Source: CBDHHC01 sp050633205 (GTDB lineage Bacteria > Pseudomonadota > Alphaproteobacteria > Rhizobiales > CBDHHC01). From it: a stretch of 38,947 bases of DNA. The notes beneath the pieces are model-generated. The model worked only from the letters and a program-made list of their open reading frames with translations. It was not told where the DNA came from and did no database searches. Below, in pieces: positions 8,823 through 16,680 of this stretch (its first letter is position 1; every line of letters begins with the position of its first letter). Location of the stretch: assembly GCA_050633205.1 (NCBI GenBank), contig JBOEGA010000061.1, positions 1-38,947 of the forward strand. Direction: 5' to 3'. The translations under genes were made by a program, and so were the position numbers.

Positions 8823-9848
8823 ATGAATAATATCGTGATCCCTGACACTAATAGCGAAAATTCCTTTAGCTTCATAGTTACCGATGAGGAAAAAGGCGAA
8901 AGACTTGACCGTTTTCTTAGTGAACAACTGACAGATCATAGCCGGTCAAGGGTTAAAGCCCTGATTAAGGAAGGCTTTGTTTCTTCAGAGGGCTCAGTCA
9001 TTGATGAACCGAATACGCGAATTAAGCCGGGCGAGAACTATGTAATCATTCTGCCTGAAGCAGAACCCGCTATACCCAAAGCTCAGGATATTCCTCTTAA
9101 TGTGGTGTATGAAGATGATGCCATCATTGTCATTAACAAACCAGCAGGCATGGTAGTGCACCCGGCTGCGGGAAACTGGTCAGGAACGCTTGTCAATGCA
9201 TTACTGGCGCATTGCGGGGACAGCCTTTCTGGAATCGGGGGTGTTAAAAGGCCAGGAATCGTACACAGACTTGATAAGGAAACCTCTGGTCTGATGGTTG
9301 TTGCGAAAACTGATGTTGCTCACCATAGCTTAAGTGAGCAATTTGCGGCACATGGTAAAGATGGACGCATGACCAGAGCTTATACAGCTTTTGTCTGGGG
9401 AATGCTTCGCCAGCCAAAAGGGCTTGTGGATGCAGATCTTGGACGGAAAGAAGGGAACCGCATGAAGATGGCGGTTGTAAAATTCGGCGGCAAGCATGCG
9501 GTTACTCACTATGAAGTTATTGAACGCTATCTGAACAGCAACGGGGAAGCGGTCGTATCGCAAATTAAATGCATTCTTGAAACAGGGCGTACACACCAGA
9601 TAAGGGTCCATATGACCCATATTGGCCACCCTCTTCTGGGGGACCAAGTGTATGGTTCCGGCTTTGCTGCCAGTAAATCAAAATTAAGTGATCAGGCTCA
9701 GAAATGTCTGGAAGCATTAAGCCGTCAAGCCCTTCATGCCTTTCATTTAGGCTTTGAACATCCCATTACTGGTGAACCAATGCGTTTTGACAGCGAATTG
9801 CCAAAGAAAATCCAGCGTCTAGCTGATGCTTTGGCTTTAAAACAATAA
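8823..9848 (+). CDS. rluD: RluA/RluD-family 23S rRNA pseudouridine synthase
   Basis: A 341-residue enzyme. Residues about 20-75 form an S4 RNA-binding domain (GERLDRFLSEQLTDHSRSRVKALI). The synthase domain follows, with YEDDAIIVINKPAGMVVHPA, the catalytic-Asp motif HRLDKETSGLMVVAKT, and late motifs LETGRTHQIRVH and HPLLGDQVYG. RluD isomerises uridines in helix 69 of 23S rRNA, supporting ribosome assembly. Family assignment is sure; RluD rather than RluC is inferred from the rpoH/DUF6476 neighbourhood and length. There is no obvious Shine-Dalgarno in the 20 bases before the ATG. Confidence 0.93.
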   Translation: MNNIVIPDTNSENSFSFIVTDEEKGERLDRFLSEQLTDHSRSRVKALIKEGFVSSEGSVIDEPNTRIKPGENYVIILPEAEPAIPKAQDIPLNVVYEDDAIIVINKPAGMVVHPAAGNWSGTLVNALLAHCGDSLSGIGGVKRPGIVHRLDKETSGLMVVAKTDVAHHSLSEQFAAHGKDGRMTRAYTAFVWGMLRQPKGLVDADLGRKEGNRMKMAVVKFGGKHAVTHYEVIERYLNSNGEAVVSQIKCILETGRTHQIRVHMTHIGHPLLGDQVYGSGFAASKSKLSDQAQKCLEALSRQALHAFHLGFEHPITGEPMRFDSELPKKIQRLADALALKQ

Positions 9849-9934
9849 TTTTTTGCCCCAACATGAATTATTGTTAATTTATTGGTAATGCTGGGTTATA
9901 GTACGCATAGATACAATAGTTGTGAACATGTAGT

Positions 9935-9962
9935 CTTGAGTTCCCGGAAACGCTTCCTATAT
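9935..9962 (+). promoter_or_regulatory. Putative sigma-32 (RpoH) promoter of rpoH
   Basis: CTTG at 9935-9938, a 17-nt spacer, then CCTATAT at 9956-9962. This matches the alphaproteobacterial heat-shock consensus CTTG-N17/18-CYTATNT and sits about 130 bp ahead of the preferred rpoH start. It suggests that rpoH drives its own transcription, as reported for other alphaproteobacteria. Seen by eye; no transcription start is known. Confidence 0.6.
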
Positions 9963-10094
9963 GTAGAAAAGGTGAGAGATTTTTGGTTTTGAGATATAAT
10001 CCTATTATCTTAGGTACGGGAAGTTGCTAACCTTATTGTAATTTGCAGGAAAAGGGTGGTTCAGGGGCGAAAACAAGCCCTTGTTGAGTTAGAT

Positions 10095-10973
10095 ATGGCC
10101 TCAAAAACATTACCTTCAGTTACAGATGCCGGCGGACTTAGCCGCTATCTGGAAGAAATTCGTCGATTTCCAATGTTGGAGCCTCAAGAGGAACAACAGC
10201 TGGCAAAGAGCTGGCGTGATGATGGTGATCGAGATGCAGCACATAAACTGGTAACCAGTCACCTGAGACTGGTCGCAAGAATTGCCATGGGTTATCGGGG
10301 TTATGGCCTGCCAGTTGGAGAAGTTGTATCAGAGGGTAATGTCGGCCTGATGCAGGCAGTCAAACGATTTGACCCTGATAAAGGCTTCCGCCTTGCGACA
10401 TACGCAATGTGGTGGATCAGGGCATCTATTCAGGAATATATCCTACGCTCCTGGAGCCTTGTCAAAATGGGCACGACTGCAGCTCAGAAAAAGCTATTCT
10501 TTAATCTCAGAAAGATGAAGGGACAAATTGAGGCGCTTGAAGAAGGTGACCTTCGCCCTGATCAGGTTAAGAAAATTGCGACCAAGCTAGGCGTTTCCGA
10601 AGATGATGTGATTTCAATGAACCGTCGCCTGTCAGGTGACAGCTCTCTTAATGCTCCTGTCCGCAATGACTCCGAAAGTGGAGAATGGCAGGACTGGCTG
10701 GTTGATGAGCATGTAGATCAGGAAACCAAGCTGGCAGAGAGCGAAGAGCTTAACCAGCGACGTGCTATGCTCCAGAATGCCATGGGTAATCTGAACGAGC
10801 GTGAGAAACGTATTTTCGAAGCCAGACGCCTGCAGGATACGCCTGTTACGCTTGAAGAGCTATCAGGAGAATTTGGTGTCAGCCGAGAGCGGATCAGACA
10901 AATTGAAGTACGGGCATTTGAGAAAGTTCAGAAATCTGTCAAGCAGGCCGCAGTTGAACATGCAACTGTATAA
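10095..10973 (+). CDS. rpoH: RNA polymerase heat-shock sigma factor sigma-32
   Basis: A 292-residue sigma-32. Region 1.2/2 contains SRYLEEIRRFPMLEPQEEQQLA, AHKLVTSHLRLVARIAMGYRG and GFRLATYAMWWIRASIQEYI. The RpoH box is intact (AAQKKLFFNLRKMKG), and region 4 ends with LEELSGEFGVSRERIRQIEV. I chose the ATG at 10095 (MASKTLPS) because alphaproteobacterial RpoH proteins begin this way. A GTG at 10056 with a better upstream AGGA would add 13 residues and cannot be excluded. It recruits RNA polymerase to heat-shock promoters. A CTTG-N17-CCTATAT promoter upstream points to autoregulation, and a hairpin terminator follows at 11009. Confidence 0.95.
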   Translation: MASKTLPSVTDAGGLSRYLEEIRRFPMLEPQEEQQLAKSWRDDGDRDAAHKLVTSHLRLVARIAMGYRGYGLPVGEVVSEGNVGLMQAVKRFDPDKGFRLATYAMWWIRASIQEYILRSWSLVKMGTTAAQKKLFFNLRKMKGQIEALEEGDLRPDQVKKIATKLGVSEDDVISMNRRLSGDSSLNAPVRNDSESGEWQDWLVDEHVDQETKLAESEELNQRRAMLQNAMGNLNEREKRIFEARRLQDTPVTLEELSGEFGVSRERIRQIEVRAFEKVQKSVKQAAVEHATV

Positions 10974-11008
10974 ACGCTAACTCCAACTCATCTAATCATT
11001 ATGCATTT

Positions 11009-11034
11009 AACCTGGGCAATTGCTCAGGTTTTTT
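11009..11034 (+). terminator. Rho-independent terminator of rpoH
   Basis: AACCTGGGC and GCTCAGGTT pair through nine positions (one G-T wobble) around an AATT loop, and the right arm runs into a T tract. It lies 36 bp after the rpoH stop codon on the same strand. Confidence 0.8.
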
Positions 11035-11293
11035 GCGTTTTATGACCTGTTTTTATGCATTTAGTGACATTGGTTCAGAGAAGAAATTAATACTTTGTTA
11101 ACCATTTCAGGACACACTTTTATCGTAAATTCCTGTTAGGAATTACATACTCTATTAAGTGCAGGGAATTGATATTCCATCAGCTTAATGGGGGGTAATG
11201 ACCTCATGTTTTGCTGGCCAGAGAGATTAATACTCTTCGTCTAGAGATTTGATGGATCTGACAGCGACGCGGATTTCTTAAGGAGACCAGGCT

Positions 11294-11626
11294 TTGACAA
11301 TTCCAAAGCTGCCGTTCTGTTCTCTAAACTTCCTTCTACATAAAGCTATTCGTGACTCTATGGGGTCGATGTACGCCTGTTTCAGGCAAATCTCCAATGC
11401 ACTGAAGGTTTCGGGGTGTTCGGTTTACCGGACATTATCGGGGGACCGTAAGTGCAATACAACCAAATGGAGCGATAAATGGATAAGCGCATGCAATCTC
11501 TTCGGGAGTTCCTTGCATTTAGTGGGGAAAAGGATTCTCAGGTTACTAACCAGAAACCACTCCTTACCCTTCACGCGCTCCTCCGACCACAATATCTTCA
11601 CCCTCCAAGTATTTAGTAAGGGCTGA
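11294..11626 (+). CDS. Doubtful 110-aa hypothetical protein
   Basis: Frame opened by TTG, with AAGGAG eight nt upstream and an intrinsic terminator 38 bp downstream. The translation (MTIPKLPFCSLNFLLHK...) is rich in Cys, Ser and Leu, has no recognisable domain, no clean signal peptide and no family resemblance that I can see. The amino-acid make-up looks more like non-coding DNA than a gene. It overlaps the 45-codon frame at 11479. Kept only because both the ribosome site and the terminator are present. Confidence 0.2.
   Translation: MTIPKLPFCSLNFLLHKAIRDSMGSMYACFRQISNALKVSGCSVYRTLSGDRKCNTTKWSDKWISACNLFGSSLHLVGKRILRLLTRNHSLPFTRSSDHNIFTLQVFSKG
11479..11616 (+). CDS. Possible small protein, 45 aa
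   Basis: ATG with GGAG six nt upstream opens a 45-codon frame, MDKRMQSLREFLAFSGE then a Leu- and Pro-rich second half. It is hydrophilic at the N-terminus and has no membrane segment. Too short to assign to a family. The good ribosome-binding site and the terminator 48 bp after its stop are the only support; it competes with the overlapping TTG frame. Confidence 0.25.
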   Translation: MDKRMQSLREFLAFSGEKDSQVTNQKPLLTLHALLRPQYLHPPSI

Positions 11627-11663
11627 ACAATTCATTGATCGATTTTTTTCGATTACACTAAAC

Positions 11664-11694
11664 AGGCCGGCTCTCAAAAGGAGCCGGCCTTTTT
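11664..11694 (+). terminator. Strong Rho-independent terminator
   Basis: A perfect 10-bp stem, AGGCCGGCTC with GAGCCGGCCT, around a 7-nt loop, followed by TTTT on the plus strand. On the minus strand the sequence after the stem is not T-rich, so it chiefly ends a plus-strand transcript, although it also lies 11 bp past the stop of the minus-strand gene at 11705. Confidence 0.85.
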
Positions 11695-11704
11695 AGTACC
11701 AAGA

Positions 11705-12169
11705 TTATTTCCCAGTATCTTTTCTAGCCATTCTAGCTGCTTTTCTTTCAGCTCTGGCTTTTGCTCTTTGCTTACGCTTAGCTTTAATCTTATGCTTCAG
11801 GTGAGCACGTTTAGCAGCTCTTGCATGTCTTCTAGCTGCGATTTTAGCTTTCAGCTTTTCCAGTTTGCTTAGTTTCTTACCACAACGGCCTTCAAGATCT
11901 TTGTCTTTTACGTTACCTTTGTAGTCGATTGTAAGCTCGTACTGTTTGCCTTTGTAGCAAGCATCGAAATCGTAATAAGGTGCGCGCGCGTCAGTGATAC
12001 GGATTTTATAAAAACCACGTGCTTTAAGGCGTTTTGCAACCTGGTGTGCAGTGTATTTTTGTTTAGATTTAGATTTATAACCAGCTTCAGCTGAAGTGGA
12101 AAATCCAGTATATAGAGTTAGTGTCAGGCCTGCAAAAAGTACAAGGGCCAAGTTTTTTAATAGTTTCAC
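11705..12169 (-). CDS. Small exported PepSY-like protein with highly basic tail
   Basis: A 154-residue protein. Residues 1-29 are a signal peptide (LVLFAGLTLTLYTGFS, cleavage near AEAG). Residues about 38-95 resemble a PepSY/YpeB-type unit: TAHQVAKRLKARGFYKIRITD, then YYDFDACYKGKQYELTIDYKGNV, with a Cys pair (DAC and GRC) that may form a disulfide. Residues 97-154 are almost entirely Lys, Arg and Ala in helical spacing. The tail is charged enough to bind nucleic acid, lipopolysaccharide or peptidoglycan, but this is speculation. No partner gene is evident; it faces away from trhO. Confidence 0.72.
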   Translation of the reverse strand: MKLLKNLALVLFAGLTLTLYTGFSTSAEAGYKSKSKQKYTAHQVAKRLKARGFYKIRITDARAPYYDFDACYKGKQYELTIDYKGNVKDKDLEGRCGKKLSKLEKLKAKIAARRHARAAKRAHLKHKIKAKRKQRAKARAERKAARMARKDTGK

Positions 12170-12298
12170 GATTTTTACCTCTCCTGTAGGTGTGTGAAAT
12201 TATGTCGTCTGGATTAAATCAGTATACGTTATATAGAGATCTACCAGACCAGCGAAGACCACTAGTAGAAAAGTGGTAAGAAATAAAGAGAGAAAATT

Positions 12299-13312
12299 TT
12301 GATACCAGAACAAAATACAGCTCGCAAAGACTACAAGGTCGCAGCTCTTTATCATTTTGTAGCTTTGCACGATTTTGAACAATTGAAGGAACCGTTGCTG
12401 AATTTCTGCAAATCCAGAGAAATTCTTGGCACATTGTTGCTTGCTGATGAGGGTATTAATGGCACTGTTGCTGGTTCTCCCGAGGCTATTGACGAGCTTA
12501 TCATATATCTCAGGATGGGGAATATTTTTAAAGGGCGGCTGAAAAATCTGGATGTAAAATTCTCTACAGCGTCCAAAGCACCCTTTCTGAGAATGCGTGT
12601 AAAACTGAAGCGAGAAATTGTCACACTGCGTGCTCCGGAGGCCTCTCCGACCAAACAGGTGGGGGCTTATTGCACTCCGGAAGAGTGGAATGAGGTCATT
12701 TCGGACCCGGAAACGCTCGTTATAGACACGCGAAATGACTATGAGGTGGCTATTGGTTCCTTTGAAAGAGCTGTTGATCCCAGGACGACGGCATTTACCG
12801 AGTTCAAGGACTATGTTGAGAAAAATCTGGATCCAAAAAAGCATAAAAAAGTAGCGATGTTTTGTACCGGAGGGATACGTTGTGAGAAAGCTTCCTCTTA
12901 TATGATGGCTCACGGCTTTAATGAAGTGTATCATCTCAAGGGCGGAATTCTGAAATATCTTGAAGAAATGCCTGAAGAGAAAAGTTTATGGAATGGCGAT
13001 TGCTTTGTGTTTGATGAGCGGGTTGCCGTTGGGCATGGACTGACAGAAAGCGGTTTTACGCAATGCCATGCCTGCCGCTATCCTTTAAATGAAGAACAAC
13101 GGAGTTCTTCTGATTATATTCACGGTGTTCAATGCCCTCATTGTAAGGACAAAAAGACCGATGAGGAGCGGGCGCGGGCTATTGCCCGACAAAAACAGAT
13201 GGAACTGGCAGCCGAAAAAGGTATCTCTCATATCGGGGATAAGGCCAATGAGGACGCCGAGAGGATGCGTAAAGAGAAAGAGGCGGCTCTTGCCAGAACG
13301 CGCCAGCAGTAA
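12299..13312 (+). CDS. trhO: Rhodanese-type tRNA uridine hydroxylase TrhO (YceA)
   Basis: A 337-residue TrhO/YceA protein. The start is TTG at 12299, with GAGAG just upstream; no ATG lies nearer than about residue 71, and family alignment (YKVAALYHFVAL) requires this start. The N-terminal acylphosphatase-like domain has LLLADEGINGTVAGS. The rhodanese domain has VIDTRNDYEVAIGSF and the catalytic-Cys loop MFCTGGIRCEKASSYM. The C-terminal part has a CHAC and CPHC pair, likely a zinc site, and a charged helical tail. TrhO makes 5-hydroxyuridine at position 34 of certain tRNAs in an oxygen-dependent reaction. Confidence 0.93.
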   Translation: MIPEQNTARKDYKVAALYHFVALHDFEQLKEPLLNFCKSREILGTLLLADEGINGTVAGSPEAIDELIIYLRMGNIFKGRLKNLDVKFSTASKAPFLRMRVKLKREIVTLRAPEASPTKQVGAYCTPEEWNEVISDPETLVIDTRNDYEVAIGSFERAVDPRTTAFTEFKDYVEKNLDPKKHKKVAMFCTGGIRCEKASSYMMAHGFNEVYHLKGGILKYLEEMPEEKSLWNGDCFVFDERVAVGHGLTESGFTQCHACRYPLNEEQRSSSDYIHGVQCPHCKDKKTDEERARAIARQKQMELAAEKGISHIGDKANEDAERMRKEKEAALARTRQQ

Positions 13313-13328
13313 TCTTTAGATATTCCTG

Positions 13329-14825
13329 TTATTTCTCATCCATAGCAAGGATGATCTGAGCATAGGCTTTCAGCTTGCGTTTCATGTTTTCCAGCGAGAT
13401 GCGCTCATTGGTGCCGTGAAAGCCGTCTATATCTTCAGAATTGAGGACAATCGGGACAAAGCGGTATACGTTATCTGTGATTTTGGTGGCGTAGCGTCCG
13501 TCTGTTGCACCAAGCACCAGCATGGGAGCGGAAGAAATGTTGCCTCCAGCTTCTGATCCTACGGCAGCCAAGACCTGATACGCCTTAGTACTCAGCGGGG
13601 AGACTGGCGGACGCTTTCCTTCTTCCGTCCCCTTTGAGATCACCTTGATTTCCAGCCCCGGAATATGGCTGGTTACCTTTTTAATATGGGCCAGAATAGT
13701 TTCAATGCTGTCTTTCGGGTGAATTCTGAAATTAATGACGGCTTTTGCCCGTTGGGCCAGTACATTCTCTTTCGATGAACCGCTCAGCATTGTCGGTGCA
13801 GTTGTGGTCCGGATAAGCGCATTGGCGGCGGCGCTTTTTGCCATTTGCTGCTGAACAAGCCCTTCAAACAGCCAGAGATTTGAGAACAGTATGCGCTGCA
13901 CAAATGGCATTTCGGGTCTGGATATGTTGATCATATCCGAGATTGGCCTTTCGAGAAGACTGGCAGTAAGCTGATTATTATCGAGTGCCAGGACTGCGCC
14001 TGAAATTTTTACTGCTGCAGAATTTCTTGGCGGTATTGATGAATGGCCACCTTTTGAGGATGCTGTCAGTTCAACTGTAAGATAAGACTTTTCGGATATT
14101 CCGATGAGTGCCATCGGCTTTCCGGTCAATGGAAATTTATCAATTATGAAAGAGCCTTCATCCAGCGCCATCTCAGGTTTGATACCACGAGACTTCAGAA
14201 GCTTAATTCCGGCTTCAGCACCTTTACCACCGACTTCTTCATCATGGCCGAAGAGAAAGATAATTGTCCGTTTTGGCTTAAAATTGTTATTGGCCAGTGC
14301 TTCTGTGACTTCCATCCAGCTGATTAACGACCCTTTATCGTCAATTGCGCCGCGGCCATAGAGGTATCCGTCTATGACTTTGCCCTCGAAAGGAGGGGCT
14401 TTCCAATCCGCTTCTGTTCCCTGATTTACCGGAACAACGTCCTGATGGGCCATCAGCAGGATTGGCGGCAATGACGTATCCGAGCCCGTCCAGGTGTAGA
14501 GCAGGGTCTGTGTTCCCGGTACAACCTCTCTGGTCATGGCTTCATGTGATTTTGGGTAGGTGGTTGCAAGCCAGTTATGAAAATCCAGCCAGGGCTTTTC
14601 ACCTGTCGTTTCAGGAAAGCCTTTTTCCGTCATGGTTGTTTTGAACCGGATGGCCTCTGACAAATGGGCAACCGCTGTACCAACCGACATTTCAGGAGCA
14701 TCGGGAAGTTTTACCAGCTTTGACTGTGAAGAGGTGGAGAGCAGCAAGGTTCTACCAACCAGAACAGCAACTAAAACTACGCACACAACAAGTATTAATT
14801 GTATAAACCGCCAGATCATTCTCAT
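13329..14825 (-). CDS. M20 family metallopeptidase, carboxypeptidase S-like
   Basis: A 498-residue enzyme with an N-terminal anchor or signal (residues about 5-28). The M20 zinc ligands are visible: His in LLMAHQDVVPV, bridging Asp in YGRGAIDDKGS, and the Glu-Glu pair in FGHDEEVGGKG. A dimerisation domain follows, then VLGATDGRYATKI with further ligands and a final GFHGTNERI His. The domain order and length match the carboxypeptidase S/PM20D1 branch, which hydrolyses dipeptides or N-acyl amino acids. With the anchor it probably works in the periplasm (inference). Convergent with trhO, 16 bp apart. It marks the left border of the accessory island. Confidence 0.9.
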   Translation of the reverse strand: MRMIWRFIQLILVVCVVLVAVLVGRTLLLSTSSQSKLVKLPDAPEMSVGTAVAHLSEAIRFKTTMTEKGFPETTGEKPWLDFHNWLATTYPKSHEAMTREVVPGTQTLLYTWTGSDTSLPPILLMAHQDVVPVNQGTEADWKAPPFEGKVIDGYLYGRGAIDDKGSLISWMEVTEALANNNFKPKRTIIFLFGHDEEVGGKGAEAGIKLLKSRGIKPEMALDEGSFIIDKFPLTGKPMALIGISEKSYLTVELTASSKGGHSSIPPRNSAAVKISGAVLALDNNQLTASLLERPISDMINISRPEMPFVQRILFSNLWLFEGLVQQQMAKSAAANALIRTTTAPTMLSGSSKENVLAQRAKAVINFRIHPKDSIETILAHIKKVTSHIPGLEIKVISKGTEEGKRPPVSPLSTKAYQVLAAVGSEAGGNISSAPMLVLGATDGRYATKITDNVYRFVPIVLNSEDIDGFHGTNERISLENMKRKLKAYAQIILAMDEK

Positions 14826-15651
14826 TGTGCCTGCCCTTATTTGTGTACTGTATTTTGGTAAGCGTTGCAGTTATTCATGGTTATTGTCAAGTAGACCATC
14901 GCGGGAAGGCGGGCTGTCTCTCCACAGAAAGAACATCAGCCCCTGAGCACTACGCCCCGCGATCAAAATAAATTATCCCCCTGACAGATTCCTGTGATTG
15001 GCCCACAAAACCAACGTTTCCATTCACGTTCTGACCACAAATTGTGACACTCAATTTACGTTTCAATCCCTCCAATTCACCAGCTATTCACGCCGGTTCA
15101 CGTGTTGTCACCACCAAAAGGCAATCACTGATGAGAAAAACAATCTGCTTGTTAAATGCCAAATAAGGGACCTCGCAGCCATTGCCACGGGCGGGTCAAT
15201 CACTATTTGCAATTGCACCTTTTTTTATTCCTGTAAACGTTTGACGCATCCTGAATGTATTTTCATGCCACGGCAATATCTTGATGCAGTCGAGGCTGGT
15301 GAGAATGGTTTCGGTGTAAATAAGTCATTTTGGGGAGAACATATCTGCCGTATGCAAGCTTAACCGCACTGATAGAGTGTCAATATTAAGAGTAAAAGCA
15401 AGCAACAGGCCAGAAACAGAATAATAGTTCAGACACATTTACTAGAGATATTTACTCAAAAACAATGTAATATAACCATATTGAACATTGAAAAATTATA
15501 TTTATGTGGGAAAAATGTGTAAAATGATCACAATGTTTATTAAATCAGAACTGTCTTTATTGAAGTTATTAAATTATTATTACTATATACATCCAAGTTA
15601 TAATTATGAGAAATATTATATTGCTATAAAATTTACAAGTAGAGATTTAAA
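14826..15651. other. Gene-poor left flank of accessory island
   Basis: About 0.8 kb without a convincing gene. The left part holds a wide 7-bp inverted repeat (ATCGCGG near 14898, CCGCGAT near 14957). A frame at about 15265-15363 reads MPRQYLDAVEAGENGFG... and looks slightly protein-like, so it may be the end of a decayed gene, but I cannot name it. From about 15400 the base composition becomes strongly AT-rich up to the start of the next gene. Confidence 0.4.
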
Positions 15652-16143
15652 ATGGCTTTACCAATACTTGAAGAAGAGCACATCCCTAACGATCAGGAAA
15701 ATAATAATCAAACAACTCCTCCCAACAAAAAACATAAAGATAAAAGGGAGGGTAATATGACTAAAGAAAAGCCGATAATCCTGCTCATAGAGGAAAAATT
15801 CAGAATACAAAAAAACCAGAAAGCTCTGGAAATTATCAATAGATTAAAAGAAGGAAATAATTGGGAGGATAATTTTGAATCCAAAGAAAAAATTGCATCC
15901 TTTATAGTACGATTTATATCCAGAGTAATTCAAACTACAACCAGTGAAGAGAAGTTGGATGCGGTTCAAACAGGTATTGGAAAAATAGTTAAAAAGAACT
16001 GGAGCCAGGAAAATACACTTACCGAAAAATATATTGAGGCACTAGATTCGAGTGGTAGCCCTGAAGAGAAAAAACGTCGATTTGGGGATTTTGTATATAA
16101 AGAGATATATTGTAAGCCGTATAAAATAGATACTCCTTTTTAA
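15652..16143 (+). CDS. Unknown helical charged protein of patatin cassette
   Basis: A 163-residue protein with no family I recognise. It is hydrophilic, rich in Lys, Glu, Asn and Ile, without membrane segments or Cys motifs, and appears mostly helical from residue 38 on (IILLIEEKFRIQKNQKALEI, then IASFIVRFISRVIQ). Two starts are possible: ATG at 15652 or ATG at 15757 (MTKEKPIILL), the latter with a very strong GGGAGG site; the shorter 128-residue form may be the real or main product. It precedes the PIN-like gene by 48 bp in an AT-rich block unlike the neighbouring core genes, so it belongs to the same transferred cassette. Confidence 0.6.
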   Translation: MALPILEEEHIPNDQENNNQTTPPNKKHKDKREGNMTKEKPIILLIEEKFRIQKNQKALEIINRLKEGNNWEDNFESKEKIASFIVRFISRVIQTTTSEEKLDAVQTGIGKIVKKNWSQENTLTEKYIEALDSSGSPEEKKRRFGDFVYKEIYCKPYKIDTPF

Positions 16144-16191
16144 AATTAAAATATTACCAAGCACATCCAATTCTGACTTAAGAATTTACAA

Positions 16192-16680
16192 ATGAAAATA
16201 ACCCCAAATGTCTGTCCAAAATATTTATTGGGAACGCAGGCACTTATTACACTCATATCCGGGCAGGATGAAACCTTCGCATCCTGGGTGAAGGATATAT
16301 TAAAGCAGTCTGGAAATATATTCATAAGCACTGCAAGTATTTTGCAAATACATAATATTATATCTTCGAATGCGGATGAGGAAACAATCTGGCGTTTCGA
16401 AAATACAAGAAATGACTTCATGCAGTATAACTGTATCTGGCCAATTATGACAGAACATGAGCGAATGGCCCGCCAGGATCTCAATTTCAGGTTTATATGG
16501 CATAATCTCGAAGGAGAGGAAACAGATATTCCTTTTATGGAACGCCTTGTAATTGCTGCTGCAATTGAAGGCTATCTGGATAATCCCATGTTTTTCGTAA
16601 ACATCCGCCAGCCAGGCTATATAAAAATCAAACTTAGGTACAAGAATAGATTTAAGTTTTTAACAACAGATAAGTTATGA
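16192..16680 (+). CDS. PIN-like protein lacking catalytic acids
   Basis: A 162-residue protein whose layout resembles a VapC-type PIN domain: N-terminal strand and helix KYLLGTQALITLISG, strand plus helix NIFISTASILQIHN, and late helix PFMERLVIAAAIEGY before FFVNIR. In active PIN nucleases the first element carries Asp (YLLDTN), the second Glu, and the third Asp. Here they read Gly14, Gln52 and Glu117/Arg118, so nuclease activity is unlikely. The fold call is my pattern match, not a search result. Its stop overlaps the patatin start by 4 bp (ATGA), implying coupled translation and probably a physical partnership, for example as an inhibitor or sensor for the phospholipase (inference). Confidence 0.6.
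   Translation: MKITPNVCPKYLLGTQALITLISGQDETFASWVKDILKQSGNIFISTASILQIHNIISSNADEETIWRFENTRNDFMQYNCIWPIMTEHERMARQDLNFRFIWHNLEGEETDIPFMERLVIAAAIEGYLDNPMFFVNIRQPGYIKIKLRYKNRFKFLTTDKL

Larger units (their letters stand above)
11041..11663 (+). other. Intergenic segment bounded by two plus-strand terminators; unassigned transcript
   Basis: No convincing gene of known type fills this 620-bp stretch. I looked for tmRNA, RNase P RNA and SRP RNA signatures and saw none. The segment begins just after the rpoH terminator and ends in a second strong plus-strand terminator, so something is probably transcribed from within it. Two weak reading frames lie inside: a TTG-started 110-codon frame (11294-11626, AAGGAG eight nt upstream) and an ATG-started 45-codon frame (11479-11616). 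They overlap in different frames, so at most one is likely real. Confidence 0.4.

Noticed and set aside
11041..11663. tmRNA, RNase P RNA or SRP RNA
   Set aside because: None of the conserved core sequences of these RNAs could be found on either strand.
14998..15363. 121-aa frame in the gene-poor flank
   Set aside because: No ribosome site, odd composition; only the last 30 codons look at all protein-like, so it is mentioned as a possible remnant rather than a gene.
15488..15760. 90-aa frame ahead of the patatin cassette
   Set aside because: TTG start, very biased AT-rich translation (runs of Tyr, Ile and Lys), and overlap with the better-supported gene at 15652.
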